Positions 50,480 through 59,728 of a DNA stretch of 64,000 bases are shown one piece after another. The stretch is from JBICIG01 sp043101605 (lineage in GTDB: Bacteria; Planctomycetota; Phycisphaerae; Phycisphaerales; UBA1924), in assembly GCA_043101605.1 (NCBI GenBank), contig JBICIG010000093.1, forward strand, positions 18,343-82,342, written 5' to 3'. Numbering within the stretch: position 1 is the first letter of the stretch; each line of letters begins with the position of its first letter. Position numbers and translations under genes: made by a program. The notes under the pieces were generated by a model. The model was not told where the DNA came from, made no database searches, and saw only the letters and a list, made by a program, of their open reading frames with translations.

Positions 50480-52843
50480 ATGACCACCCACGCGAGCCAT
50501 CCCGGACACGGCGCCCATCGGCGTGCGACGCCCCGCTCGGCGCGGGGAGGCCCCGCGCTGTGGAGCATGGGCGCCGGGCTCGTGGTCAGCCTGGCGCTGG
50601 TGATCGGGCTGGTGGGCCTGATCCTCGTACGCGGCTTCTCGACTTTCTGGCCCGACTCGATCGAGCGGGTGGAACTGAGGCCCGACGCGGTCGGCGTGCC
50701 CCCGGGCGGCGCGTTCCTGGGCATCGACATCCGCGAGGAGCCGTTCGACCCGAGCGAGACGCAGCGGGCGCGGATGGAGGCGCTGCGAGCGAGCGGCGAA
50801 CTTGCCGACTCCGCGTTGGCGAGTGATGGACGGCCGCTCCGGCGGCAGTACCGGCTCGGCAATCTCGAGACCCTCGGCGACGAGGAGAACGGATCGGCGG
50901 CGTTCCCATGGATCCCCGTCTATGAGATTGCCGGGGCCTCGTTCCCGGCCGAGGCGGTCATGCTCGAGCGTGAGTCGCTGGGCGTGTGGTTCGGGAAGCT
51001 CGAGGCGCTCGCGATCGACGAGCACCTGCCCGCGGATGCGCCGCTGCAAGGCCCGGCGCGGGTTGAGACGGCATACGGCGTCGGCGACGCGACGCGGTCG
51101 GCCCGCGTGGATGCCGACGGCGAGCCGTTCGTCCTGCAGCGCACCATCGTGCCGCTGGAGGGCGATGCGGCAGAGGCGGCCCTGGAGCGGGCCCGGGAGG
51201 ATGCCCTCGCGGCCGAGGCCCGCCGCGAGCACCTGGAGGATGTCGAGCGCGTCCGGGTGGACCGGCGCGTGGCGGCGTGGGAGCGGCGGCTGTTGCGTGC
51301 GGAATACCAGGCTTCGCTGCGCGATCAGTCGTCGCGCGAGCCGCTGGCTTGGCCGATTTGGGCGGCGCTGCTTGCGAGCGGCGTCGGGCTCGCTTCGTTC
51401 GGGGTGCGGATGACGCGTTCGATGCGCGAGGTCGTCAACGCTCCGATCGGGCAGCGCATCCGGCTGCGGCTGGTCTGGGCGGGGGCGGCGCTCGCGCTGC
51501 TGGCGGCGGCGTGGGAGCACCCGTGGTCCGAGCCGGGCATCAGCGATGAGCGACTGGCGGAGATCCGGAACGAGCACGCGGTCGCGGTCGGGGAGTTGCT
51601 GGCGCGGGCGGAGGCGATCGATGCGGAGATCGCGCGAGCGTCGATCGAGGACTCGCGGATTCGGGTGATCGTGCGGGATCCGAGGACCGGGCGTCCGGCG
51701 GCGGAGTCGTTCGCTCCGGATGCGGACCCGATGCGGCTGTCGAGCGTTGTGCGGATGGTTCACTCCAACACGCTTGATTGGTCCGGGCGGGCAGGGGTGT
51801 ACCTCGATCGCTGGGGGGAGTTTCTTTCGGCGCCGCCGCGGAGCGGGACGCGCGAGGGCGGGGTCTTCCCGGTGATCGTGGGGACGGTGACGCTGACGCT
51901 GCTGCTGACGATCGCGGTGGTGCCGCTGGGCGTCATCGCGGCGTTGTACCTGCGTGAGTATGCCCGGCAGGGGCCCATCACCAGCGCGATCCGGATCGCG
52001 GTGAACAACCTCGCCGGCGTGCCGAGCATTGTTTATGGTGTGTTCGGTCTCGGATTCTTTTGCTACACGGCCGGCAAGTACATCGACCAGGGCCCGGAGG
52101 AGAGCTTCGGACGCGGAACCTGGTGGGGGCTTGCGGTGGCGGTGGGGCTGGCGATCGTGCTGGCGTCGAGCCTGGCAATGATGGGCCGGGCGGCGGCGGA
52201 CCGGCGTGACAAATCGGCGCGGCGCTGGGGGGCGGCGGCGGGCGTGTGCTGGCTCGCGGTGGTCGTGCTGATCGGGCTGGCGGTCGCGGGAACGCCCTAC
52301 TTCGACGGGTTCTACGCGGCTCGGGCCGAGGCGGGCTCGCCCACCTTCGGGACGGGCGGCGTGCTGTGGGCGGCGCTGACGCTGGCGCTGCTGACCCTGC
52401 CGGTGGTCATCGTGGCGACGGAGGAAGCGATCGCGGCGGTGCCCAACTCGCTGCGCGAGGGCAGCTACGGGACGGGGGCATCGAAGTGGCAGACGATCCG
52501 GCGGATCGTGCTCCCCGGGGCGCTGCCGGGCGTGATGACGGGCGCGATCCTGGCGATCGCCCGCGGGGCGGGCGAGGTTGCGCCGCTGCTGCTGGTCGGG
52601 GCGGTGAAACTGGCGCCGCAGTTGCCGGTCGATGGCGAGGCGCCATTTATCCACCCCGAGCGGAGCTTCATGCACCTCGGTTTCCATATCTACGACCTGG
52701 GTTCCAAGAGCGCCGACTCGCAGGCGGCCCTACCCATGGTCTGGACGACGACGCTGCTGCTGATCGGCGTCGTCCTGTTGCTGAATCTGGTCGCGATCAC
52801 GATCCGGTCACGGCTGCGGTCGAGGCACGGAGCGGCGCTTTGA
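50480..52843 (+). CDS. pstA: Phosphate ABC transporter permease PstA with large insert
   Basis: At 787 residues it is more than twice the usual PstA. An N-terminal helix (about 28-50) is followed by a ~400-residue extra region that includes a charged coiled-coil stretch (EAALERAREDALAAEARREHLEDVERVRVD split over helices) and two further hydrophobic helices. The permease core begins near residue 459 (VFPVIVGTVTLTLLLTIAVVPLGVIAALYLREY). It contains NNLAGVPSIVYGVFGLG and the EAA loop in IRRIVLPGALPGVMTGAILAIARGAGE. It pairs with PstC, which is enlarged in the same way. The ATG at 50480 sits two bases after the pstC stop. Confidence 0.87.
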   Translation: MTTHASHPGHGAHRRATPRSARGGPALWSMGAGLVVSLALVIGLVGLILVRGFSTFWPDSIERVELRPDAVGVPPGGAFLGIDIREEPFDPSETQRARMEALRASGELADSALASDGRPLRRQYRLGNLETLGDEENGSAAFPWIPVYEIAGASFPAEAVMLERESLGVWFGKLEALAIDEHLPADAPLQGPARVETAYGVGDATRSARVDADGEPFVLQRTIVPLEGDAAEAALERAREDALAAEARREHLEDVERVRVDRRVAAWERRLLRAEYQASLRDQSSREPLAWPIWAALLASGVGLASFGVRMTRSMREVVNAPIGQRIRLRLVWAGAALALLAAAWEHPWSEPGISDERLAEIRNEHAVAVGELLARAEAIDAEIARASIEDSRIRVIVRDPRTGRPAAESFAPDADPMRLSSVVRMVHSNTLDWSGRAGVYLDRWGEFLSAPPRSGTREGGVFPVIVGTVTLTLLLTIAVVPLGVIAALYLREYARQGPITSAIRIAVNNLAGVPSIVYGVFGLGFFCYTAGKYIDQGPEESFGRGTWWGLAVAVGLAIVLASSLAMMGRAAADRRDKSARRWGAAAGVCWLAVVVLIGLAVAGTPYFDGFYAARAEAGSPTFGTGGVLWAALTLALLTLPVVIVATEEAIAAVPNSLREGSYGTGASKWQTIRRIVLPGALPGVMTGAILAIARGAGEVAPLLLVGAVKLAPQLPVDGEAPFIHPERSFMHLGFHIYDLGSKSADSQAALPMVWTTTLLLIGVVLLLNLVAITIRSRLRSRHGAAL

Positions 52844-52886
52844 GCATCGGGGTCGGGGCTTGCCCCTCCCGGGAAGGATCTGGAGC

Positions 52887-53747
52887 ATGACGGTCATGGC
52901 ACTGCACGCGAACACGGTCGAAGCAGGGGTGCTCGAGGCGATCCGCCGCGGGGAGCCCGTGCGGAGCACCATCCATCCCGAACTCGCCCGCGAGGAGAGC
53001 GTGCTGGAGATCAACGACTTCGATCTCTACTACGGCTCGGCCCAGGCGCTCCACTCGGTCTCCATGACCGTGCCGCGCGGGAAGGTGACGGCGATCATCG
53101 GGCCCTCAGGTTGCGGCAAGAGCACGCTGCTGCGAAGTGTCAATCGGCTCAACGACTTGATCGACGGCGTGCGGATCGAGGGCGACATGCGCCTCAACGG
53201 GTCGTCGATCTATGCCCCCTCGGTCGATGTCTATGACCTCCGCAAGCGGCTGGGCATGGTCTTCCAGAAGCCCAATCCGTTCCCGATGTCCATCTTCGAG
53301 AATGTCGTGTACCCGCTGCGGATCGACGGAGAGCGGCGGCGCTCGGTGCTCGAGGACGCGTGCGAGAAGTCGCTCCGCGGGGCGGCGCTCTGGGACGAGG
53401 TGAAGGACAGGCTTCGAGATTCGGCGCTGGGGCTCTCGGGCGGGCAGCAGCAGCGGCTCTGCATTGCGCGGGCGATCGTCGCCGACCCGGAGGTGCTGCT
53501 GCTCGACGAGCCGGCGTCGGCGCTGGACCCGGTCGCGACCCGGCGGGTCGAGGAACTGATCCAGACCATCGCGGAGCGGTACACGGTGCTGATCGTCACC
53601 CACAACATGCAGCAGGCGGCCCGGGTGAGCGACTTCACGGCGTTCATGTACCTCGGGCGCCTGGTGGAGTACGGGCCGACGGCGACGCTCTTCCAGCGTC
53701 CCAAGCTCGCCGAGACCGAGCAGTATGTGACCGGCCGCTTCGGCTGA
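52887..53747 (+). CDS. pstB: Phosphate ABC transporter ATPase
   Basis: The 286-residue ABC ATPase drives the PstCA channel. Walker A is GPSGCGKST, the Q-loop region is FQKPNPFPMSIFENV (typical of PstB), signature LSGGQQQRL, Walker B LLLDEPASALDP and the switch His in VTHNMQQA. The C-terminus ends TEQYVTGRFG as in other PstB proteins. It is some 25 residues longer than the norm at the N-terminus. The ATG at 52887 is chosen (AAGGATC upstream); an ATG at 52896 and a TTG at 52860 are alternatives. No phoU follows. Confidence 0.95.
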   Translation: MTVMALHANTVEAGVLEAIRRGEPVRSTIHPELAREESVLEINDFDLYYGSAQALHSVSMTVPRGKVTAIIGPSGCGKSTLLRSVNRLNDLIDGVRIEGDMRLNGSSIYAPSVDVYDLRKRLGMVFQKPNPFPMSIFENVVYPLRIDGERRRSVLEDACEKSLRGAALWDEVKDRLRDSALGLSGGQQQRLCIARAIVADPEVLLLDEPASALDPVATRRVEELIQTIAERYTVLIVTHNMQQAARVSDFTAFMYLGRLVEYGPTATLFQRPKLAETEQYVTGRFG

Positions 53748-53803
53748 ACCGCCCGCCCCGAGCCGGGGGGACTCGGGGGCACGCGGACCGGAGCGTGATT
53801 CTG

Positions 53804-53825
53804 ACCCCGACCCCGGGGTTTTGTT
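53804..53825 (+). terminator. Rho-independent terminator after pstB
   Basis: ACCCCG (53804-53809) and CGGGGT (53814-53819) form a 6-bp GC stem with a four-base loop, followed by TTTTGTT. It lies 56 bases after the pstB stop and separates the phosphate operon from sucA. Confidence 0.65.
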
Positions 53826-53933
53826 CGCTTGCGCGGACGAGAGGCCGATAGATCCGCCTACAGTCCATCTTGGTCGTGCCCCGGACGGCCCGCGGTCGGC
53901 CCGAACGGTGCGCCATAGTCGAGAGATGCGAGC

Positions 53934-56795
53934 ATGAGTTCCGCGCCCAAAGCCGTGCCTCCGTCAATCAACAGTTGGAACCCGGATTATCTGGACGCGG
54001 AGTACGAGCGATTCCGCGCCGACCCGGGTTCGGTTTCCCCCGAGTTGAGGGCGTTCTTTCAGGGCTTCGAGCTCGCGCGGACCCAGCCGGGTCTGGGCTC
54101 GGGTCACGAGGGCGAGGCCTCGCGGTTCCAGGCGGCCGTCTCCGAGCTCATCGTGGCCTACCGGGCCGAGGGGCATGTCGCCGCCCAGCTCGATCCGTTC
54201 GGGCGAGAGCGGACGCGGCCGGCGAGTCTGTCGCTCGAGGCCCACGGGCTGACCGAGTCGGACCTGTCTCGGGAGGTCGAGGCGGGAACGGTCGGGCTCG
54301 ACGGTCGGGTGACCCTCCGCGAGTTGGTCGATCATCTCGAGGCGCGGTACTGCGGGTCGATCGGCGTCGAGGCGATGCATGTCTCGGACCCCGAGGAGCG
54401 GAACTGGCTGCTCGATCGCTTCGAGCGCGGCGTGGATCGCAGCCCGCTGACGCGCGGCGAGCGGGCCCACCTGCTCGAGCAACTCCTCCAGGCCGAGCAG
54501 TTCGAGCGGTTCCTGGGTAAGCGCTACCCGGGCGACAAGCGGTTCAGCCTGGAGGGCTCGGAGTCGCTGATCCCGCTGCTCGACCGGGCGCTCGAGCGGA
54601 GCGCGCAGCTCGGCGTGAACGAGTTCGTCATCGGGATGGCCCACCGCGGCCGGCTGAATGTCCTGAACAACATCCTCGGCAAGTCGTACGAGCAGATCTT
54701 CACCGAGTTCGAGGATTCGTGGGAGGAGGACTTCGCCGACGGCGGGGGCGATGTCAAGTACCACCGGGGCTACTCGGGCGAGCGGTACTACGAGAAGGGA
54801 TACAAGCTCCATCTCGCCCTGGCAAGCAACCCGAGCCACCTCGAAGCGGTCGCTCCCGTGGTCCTCGGTCGCACCCGCGCCAAGCAACGCCTCCGCGGCG
54901 ACACGAGCAAGAGAAACCGCGTTGCGTCGCTGATCATCCACGGCGACGCGGCCCTGCCCGGGCAGGGTGTCGCCGCCGAGACGCTGAACCTGTCGCAACT
55001 CGAGGGCTACACGGTCGGTGGGACGATCCATGTGGTGGTCAACAACCTGATCGGCTTCACGACCGGGCCGGAGGATTCCCGCTCGAGCCGGTACTGCACG
55101 GACATCGCCAAGTCGATCGAGGCGCCGATCCTGCATGTCAATGCGGAGGATCCTGAAGCGGTGATCGCCTGCGGGCACTTCGCGGCCGAGTATCGCCAAC
55201 GCTTCGGCAAGGATGTGTTCGTCGACCTGTGGTGCTATCGGCGGTACGGGCACAACGAACAGGATGAGGCATCGTTCACCCAGCCGATCCTGTACTCGCT
55301 CATCAAGGGCAAGCCCAGCGTGCTCGAGAGCTACGCGAAGCGGCTGCTCGATGAGGGCGTGCTGACCGAGCAGGACATGCAGGCGATCCGCGAGCGGCTC
55401 GACGAGGCGCTCGACAGGGCCCAGCGGATGGCCAAGGAGTCTCCGAAAGACCCGACGATCGATCCGGGGAGCCAGCGGTGGAACGGTCTGAGCCGGCGCT
55501 ACAGCCACGAATCGGTCGACACGGGCGTGGACGAGGCGCACCTGACCGAGGTCTGTGCCGCGCTGGGGCGGACGCCCGAGGGCTTCCATGTCCACCGCAA
55601 GCTCAAGAAGCTGCTGGATGAGCGGGCCGGGCTGCCGCAATCTCGCCAGATCAGCTACGCCGACGCGGAGTCGCTGGCGATCGGGACGCTGCTGGTGGAG
55701 GGGTACCCGGTCCGGCTGACCGGCCAGGACAGCGGGCGGGGCACCTTCAGCCATCGCCACGCGGTGCTGCGCGATCAGGACACGGGCGAGGCGTATGTGC
55801 CCCTGAACCACATCCGCCCGAAGGTCGTCGACCCCGACCTGGCGAACGAGCCGGCCCACGAGGAGGCCACGCGGCAGGCACGGTTCTGCGTCCACGACAG
55901 TTCGCTGTCGGAGTTTGCGGTGCTCGGGTACGAGTACGGCTACTCGCTGGCCGATCCCGAGATGCTCGTGATGTGGGAGGCGCAGTTCGGGGACTTCTGC
56001 AACGGTGCCCAGACCATCATCGATCAGTTCATCTCCTCGGCCGAGATCAAGTGGCAACGCTGGTCGGGGCTCACCCTGCTGCTCCCCCACGGGTACGAGG
56101 GCGCCGGGCCCGAGCACTCGAGCGCGCGGCTCGAGCGGTTCCTGCAGCTCTACGGCGATGAGAACATGCAGGTCGTGTACCCCAGCACGGGCGCGCAGAT
56201 CTTCCACTTGCTCCGGCGCCAGCTCAAGCGTTCTTTCCGCAAGCCGCTGGTTGTGATGACGCCCAAGAGCCTGCTCCGCACGCCGACGAGTTCGTTCGAT
56301 GACCTGCTCCCGGGCAACCGCTTCCTGGAGGTGATCGACGACCCGCGGTTTGTCTCGGGCGGAGGTGACCGTTCGGGCGTGACGCGGGTGGTGGTGTGCA
56401 CGGGCAAGCTCTACCACGAGCTGGCCGGGCGCCGCGACGAGATCGATCGGGCCGACACGGCGATCATCCGCATCGAGCAGCTCTGCCCGTTCGAGGCCGA
56501 TCAGCTCGCCGAGATCCTCGCGAAATACCCCAAGCTCGAGCATCTCGCGTGGGCGCAGGAGGAGCCGCGGAACATGGGTGCGTTCATGTTCATCGCGGAC
56601 CGCCTGCGGCGTGACCTCGGTCGAGAGTTCGACCGGTACATCGGGCGGCCCGAGAGCGCCACGCCCGCGAGCGGATCGAAGAGTAAGGATCGGGCGCAGC
56701 AGGAGCAGATCCTGACCGACGCGATCGGCCCCAAGCCCCAGCAGGAAAGCGGTTCCAAGAGCGAGCAGAGCGCCAAGCCGGTTTCGGCGGCGTAA
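53934..56795 (+). CDS. sucA: 2-oxoglutarate dehydrogenase E1 component
   Basis: This 953-residue thiamine-diphosphate enzyme decarboxylates 2-oxoglutarate in the citric acid cycle. The N-terminus has the usual E1o helix (INSWNPDYLDAEYERFRADP). The ThDP fold shows FVIGMAHRGRLNVLNN, IIHGDAALPGQGVAAETLNLSQ, and VNNLIGFTT. The pyrimidine-domain half has RLTGQDSGRGTFSHRHAVL and MWEAQFGDFCNGAQ. Length matches the ~930 of E1o, not pyruvate dehydrogenase E1. A lysine/serine-rich tail of about 40 residues extends the C-terminus. sucB follows 42 bases later. Confidence 0.96.
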   Translation: MSSAPKAVPPSINSWNPDYLDAEYERFRADPGSVSPELRAFFQGFELARTQPGLGSGHEGEASRFQAAVSELIVAYRAEGHVAAQLDPFGRERTRPASLSLEAHGLTESDLSREVEAGTVGLDGRVTLRELVDHLEARYCGSIGVEAMHVSDPEERNWLLDRFERGVDRSPLTRGERAHLLEQLLQAEQFERFLGKRYPGDKRFSLEGSESLIPLLDRALERSAQLGVNEFVIGMAHRGRLNVLNNILGKSYEQIFTEFEDSWEEDFADGGGDVKYHRGYSGERYYEKGYKLHLALASNPSHLEAVAPVVLGRTRAKQRLRGDTSKRNRVASLIIHGDAALPGQGVAAETLNLSQLEGYTVGGTIHVVVNNLIGFTTGPEDSRSSRYCTDIAKSIEAPILHVNAEDPEAVIACGHFAAEYRQRFGKDVFVDLWCYRRYGHNEQDEASFTQPILYSLIKGKPSVLESYAKRLLDEGVLTEQDMQAIRERLDEALDRAQRMAKESPKDPTIDPGSQRWNGLSRRYSHESVDTGVDEAHLTEVCAALGRTPEGFHVHRKLKKLLDERAGLPQSRQISYADAESLAIGTLLVEGYPVRLTGQDSGRGTFSHRHAVLRDQDTGEAYVPLNHIRPKVVDPDLANEPAHEEATRQARFCVHDSSLSEFAVLGYEYGYSLADPEMLVMWEAQFGDFCNGAQTIIDQFISSAEIKWQRWSGLTLLLPHGYEGAGPEHSSARLERFLQLYGDENMQVVYPSTGAQIFHLLRRQLKRSFRKPLVVMTPKSLLRTPTSSFDDLLPGNRFLEVIDDPRFVSGGGDRSGVTRVVVCTGKLYHELAGRRDEIDRADTAIIRIEQLCPFEADQLAEILAKYPKLEHLAWAQEEPRNMGAFMFIADRLRRDLGREFDRYIGRPESATPASGSKSKDRAQQEQILTDAIGPKPQQESGSKSEQSAKPVSAA

Positions 56796-56837
56796 GCAGG
56801 ACGCAAGGCGGACGGATCATCCGCGGAGACGACGCGC

Positions 56838-58139
56838 ATGGCGACGGACATTGTCATCCCGAATGTCGGCGAGTCCGTGACCGAGGGGCTCATCTCGGCG
56901 TGGCTCAAGAATGACGGCGACTGGGTCGAGCAGGACGAAGCGCTCCTCGAACTCGAGACCGACAAGGTGACGATGGAGGTCCCCGCCCCGGCCGCGGGCG
57001 TGCTCAAGCGGAGCGCCGCCGAAGGCGACACGGTGCCGGTTGGGTCGGTGGTCGGCTCGGTCGACGAGTCGGCCGAGAAGCCCGCGGGAGCTTCGTCCGA
57101 GTCGTCGTCCAAGCCCGAGCCCGCGAAGAAGCAGGAGTCCGGCTCGTCGCAAGCGGCCAATGGGTCACCATCGGGCGGCGGGACGGCCACGGCGGCACCC
57201 CCGGCACCGGAGCCGAAGCCGCAGGCTCCGGTCCAGCGCAACGGCGATGTTCGCGCCACGCCACTGGCCGAGAAGATTGCCAGCGAGTTCGGCGTCGATC
57301 TGTCCAAGGTCACCGCGACGGGCGCGGGGCACCGCGTGCGTGAGCAGGATGTCATCGCGTTCCTGCAGGCCAAGGACGGCGCTGCCCCGGCGACGAGCGA
57401 CGGCGGATCGGCCCGGTCGCGGGAGTCCTCGCGGCAGAGCATGTCGCCGCTGCGCCAGCGGATCGCGACGCGCCTGGTCGAGGCGCAGCAGACCGCGGCG
57501 ATGCTCACGACCTTCAACGAGATCGACATGACCGCGTCCATGGCGCTGCGCAAGCAGTACAAGGACGCGTTCGCCGAGAAGCACGGCGTGAACCTGGGGT
57601 TCATGTCGTTCTTCGTCGCCGCGGCGGTCAGCGCGCTGAAGAAGTTCCCGCTCGTCAACGCGTACATCGTCGACAACGAGGGCAAGCCCGCGATCGAGAA
57701 GCACGAGTACTGCGACATCGCGATCGCGGTCAGTTCCCCCAAGGGCCTGGTGGTGCCGGTCCTGCGCAACGCCGAGGCGATGGGCTTTGCCGAGATCGAA
57801 TCGACGATCAAGGACTTCGCGGTCCGGGCCAAGGACGGCAAGCTCGATCTCTCCGAGATGCAGGGCGGGACCTTCACCATCACCAACGGCGGCGTCTTCG
57901 GGAGCCTGCTCTCGACGCCCATCCTCAATCCGCCGCAGTCGGCGATCCTCGGCATGCACGCGATCAAGAACCGCGCCGTCGAGGATCCCGACAAGCCCGG
58001 GCAGGTGGCGCTTCGTCCGATGATGTATGTGGCCCTCAGCTACGACCACCGCATCGTCGACGGGGCCGAGGCGGTCAGCTTCCTCAAGCACATCAAGGAG
58101 TGCGTCGAGGATCCGACCCGCCTGTTGCTGGCGATCTGA
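56838..58139 (+). CDS. sucB: 2-oxoglutarate dehydrogenase E2 (dihydrolipoyl succinyltransferase)
   Basis: This 433-residue core enzyme of the complex has a lipoyl domain first, with the lipoylated Lys in ELETDKVTMEV near residue 43. A Pro/Ala/Ser-rich linker follows, then the E1/E3-binding domain (VRATPLAEKIASEFGVDLSKVTATGAGHRV). The catalytic domain ends with SYDHRIVDGAEAVSFL, which carries the active His and Asp. The PQSAILGMHAIKNR and LTTFNEIDM-type segments point to succinyl rather than acetyl transfer, as does pairing with sucA. The E3 gene (lpd) is not in the window. It converges with the next gene with one base between stop codons. Confidence 0.95.
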   Translation: MATDIVIPNVGESVTEGLISAWLKNDGDWVEQDEALLELETDKVTMEVPAPAAGVLKRSAAEGDTVPVGSVVGSVDESAEKPAGASSESSSKPEPAKKQESGSSQAANGSPSGGGTATAAPPAPEPKPQAPVQRNGDVRATPLAEKIASEFGVDLSKVTATGAGHRVREQDVIAFLQAKDGAAPATSDGGSARSRESSRQSMSPLRQRIATRLVEAQQTAAMLTTFNEIDMTASMALRKQYKDAFAEKHGVNLGFMSFFVAAAVSALKKFPLVNAYIVDNEGKPAIEKHEYCDIAIAVSSPKGLVVPVLRNAEAMGFAEIESTIKDFAVRAKDGKLDLSEMQGGTFTITNGGVFGSLLSTPILNPPQSAILGMHAIKNRAVEDPDKPGQVALRPMMYVALSYDHRIVDGAEAVSFLKHIKECVEDPTRLLLAI

Positions 58140-58140
58140 G

Positions 58141-58629
58141 TCACTCCTCGCCGAGCACGCGGTCGAGCAAGCCGTCGCACGCGCGATCGAGCATCTCGAA
58201 GACGCGCAGGAAGCCGTCGCCCTCGCCGTAGTACGGATCGGGCACCTCGGCGGTCGCCTCGTCGACTCCCAGCGTGCGATCGAAGGACCGCATCAGGTGG
58301 ACGCGGTGCTTGGCCGCCCCGAGGCTCAACAGGTCGCGATGGTTGGCGCGGTCCATCGCGATGATCCAGTGGAACTCGTCGAAGTCCTGGGGCGACCGCA
58401 CCTGCCGCGCGATGCTCGGCACCTCGATTCCGAAGCGCCCGGCGACCTCGATGGTGCGCGGGTCGGCACGGTTGCCGACATGCCATGCGCCGGTGCCGGC
58501 CGAGTCCACGACGAGCCGCGTGTGCACGCCGCGCTCGCGGGCCTTGTGCAGGAAGATCGCTTCGGCCATCGGCGAGCGGCAGATGTTGCCGAGACAAACG
58601 AACAGCACGCTTCCCGGATCCGGGCTCAT
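58141..58629 (-). CDS. Low-molecular-weight protein-tyrosine phosphatase
   Basis: The 162-residue enzyme has the P-loop VCLGNICRSPMAEAIF, with the Cys and Arg of the CX5R motif directly after the N-terminus, and the general acid Asp in EVPDPYYGEGDGF. Length and order match the LMW-PTP family. These act on protein tyrosine phosphates, often regulating polysaccharide-synthesis kinases, or are arsenate reductase relatives; the DPYY motif fits the phosphatase type. The ATG at 58629 overlaps the stop of the upstream gene by four bases, so the two are translated together. Confidence 0.92.
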   Translation of the reverse strand: MSPDPGSVLFVCLGNICRSPMAEAIFLHKARERGVHTRLVVDSAGTGAWHVGNRADPRTIEVAGRFGIEVPSIARQVRSPQDFDEFHWIIAMDRANHRDLLSLGAAKHRVHLMRSFDRTLGVDEATAEVPDPYYGEGDGFLRVFEMLDRACDGLLDRVLGEE

Positions 58630-59708
58630 GCGGGGACTCCTGACGCGCTGCCCGCGTGCGCCGGGCGGGCGGCTTCGATCGCGGCGTGGAGCGTGGTGCC
58701 GAGTGGATCGGGCGTGTCGGGCTCGTGCTCCGGCTCGGCGCATTTGGGCACGGAGCGCCAATCGGCGACGAGGTCGGCCAGGCGTGTGCCGTAGTCGCGC
58801 GGGCGGTCCGTCGGCAGGAGCAGGCCCTCATCAACTCCCATCCCGCGGGCCCACCCGGCACAGATCACCGGGACGCCGAAGCGGTTCGCGTGCGCGAGCG
58901 TCGCGCGCACGCGGCCGAACTCGCCCGCCCCTGGCTCGGGGAGCGAGCAGATGCCGACATCCGCCACGCGCAGGATCGCCAGCGGCTCGTCAACAATCAC
59001 CATGGGCGACCACCGCACGGTGCGCTTGGCGAGATCGATCGCGCCGCGCGCGTGCATGGCGCTCCGCGGGATCGCCATGGTGACGGCCATCCCGATGTTC
59101 TGGAGCACCAGCGTCGCCCACGCGACCCGCCGGGCATCGATCTCGCGCTGGGGCTCCCCGATCGAGACGACGAGCGGGAGATGCGGACTAAGGCCGAGCG
59201 CCGCGCGGATCCGGGCACGCCCGGGCGAACGCCGCCAGTCCGGTCCCCGGATGTCCGGGTCGCAGACGGCGAGCGTCGTCGACGAGGCGCCGGGCCAAAC
59301 GGACTCGTCGCGCGGATCACCGAGGATGAGGTGGCTGTCGCCCGGGCGTGCGCCGCGCCGCGGCGGCTCCAGCCCGATGAGCACGCTGGATACCGGGAGT
59401 TCCCGCGGCAGCCGGTCGAGCATCGCCCGCTCTGGCTCGCCCCACGCGACGAACTGATCGACGGAGCCGATCGATTCGACCAGCCGCAACAGAGCACGAC
59501 CTGCCAGATCCGAACGCGAGAGCGGCGGATGGATCCGGTAGGGAGAGATCAGCCCAAGAAGCCGCGCTCGAAGCTCGCCGCGCGTGCTGCCGATGAGGCA
59601 CACCGAGTCCTCGGCGCGCCGAAGCACCGCGGCGCACGCGGCAATGGTCGCACCGTCGGCCCGATCGACATTGACCAGGTGAAGCCGGCGGAAGGTGGAG
59701 TCGGTCAT
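58626..59708 (-). CDS. Possible GT-B glycosyltransferase-like protein
   Basis: This 360-residue soluble protein of uncertain function begins RRLHLVNVDRADGATIAACAAVLR. It has a two-lobe pattern: a central LPLVVSIGEPQREIDARRVAWATLVLQNIGMAVTMAIP, which looks like the start of the second Rossmann lobe, and later LAILRVADVGICSLP and HANRFGVPVICAGWARGM. The latter resemble the donor-site region of group 1 glycosyltransferases. The classical E-x7-E motif is not clear. It overlaps the tyrosine phosphatase start by ATGA. Coupling with a LMW-PTP fits polysaccharide control, but this is inference. Confidence 0.5.
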   Translation of the reverse strand: MTDSTFRRLHLVNVDRADGATIAACAAVLRRAEDSVCLIGSTRGELRARLLGLISPYRIHPPLSRSDLAGRALLRLVESIGSVDQFVAWGEPERAMLDRLPRELPVSSVLIGLEPPRRGARPGDSHLILGDPRDESVWPGASSTTLAVCDPDIRGPDWRRSPGRARIRAALGLSPHLPLVVSIGEPQREIDARRVAWATLVLQNIGMAVTMAIPRSAMHARGAIDLAKRTVRWSPMVIVDEPLAILRVADVGICSLPEPGAGEFGRVRATLAHANRFGVPVICAGWARGMGVDEGLLLPTDRPRDYGTRLADLVADWRSVPKCAEPEHEPDTPDPLGTTLHAAIEAARPAHAGSASGVPA

Positions 59709-59728
59709 GCGTGCGCTCGCGGGCGAGA

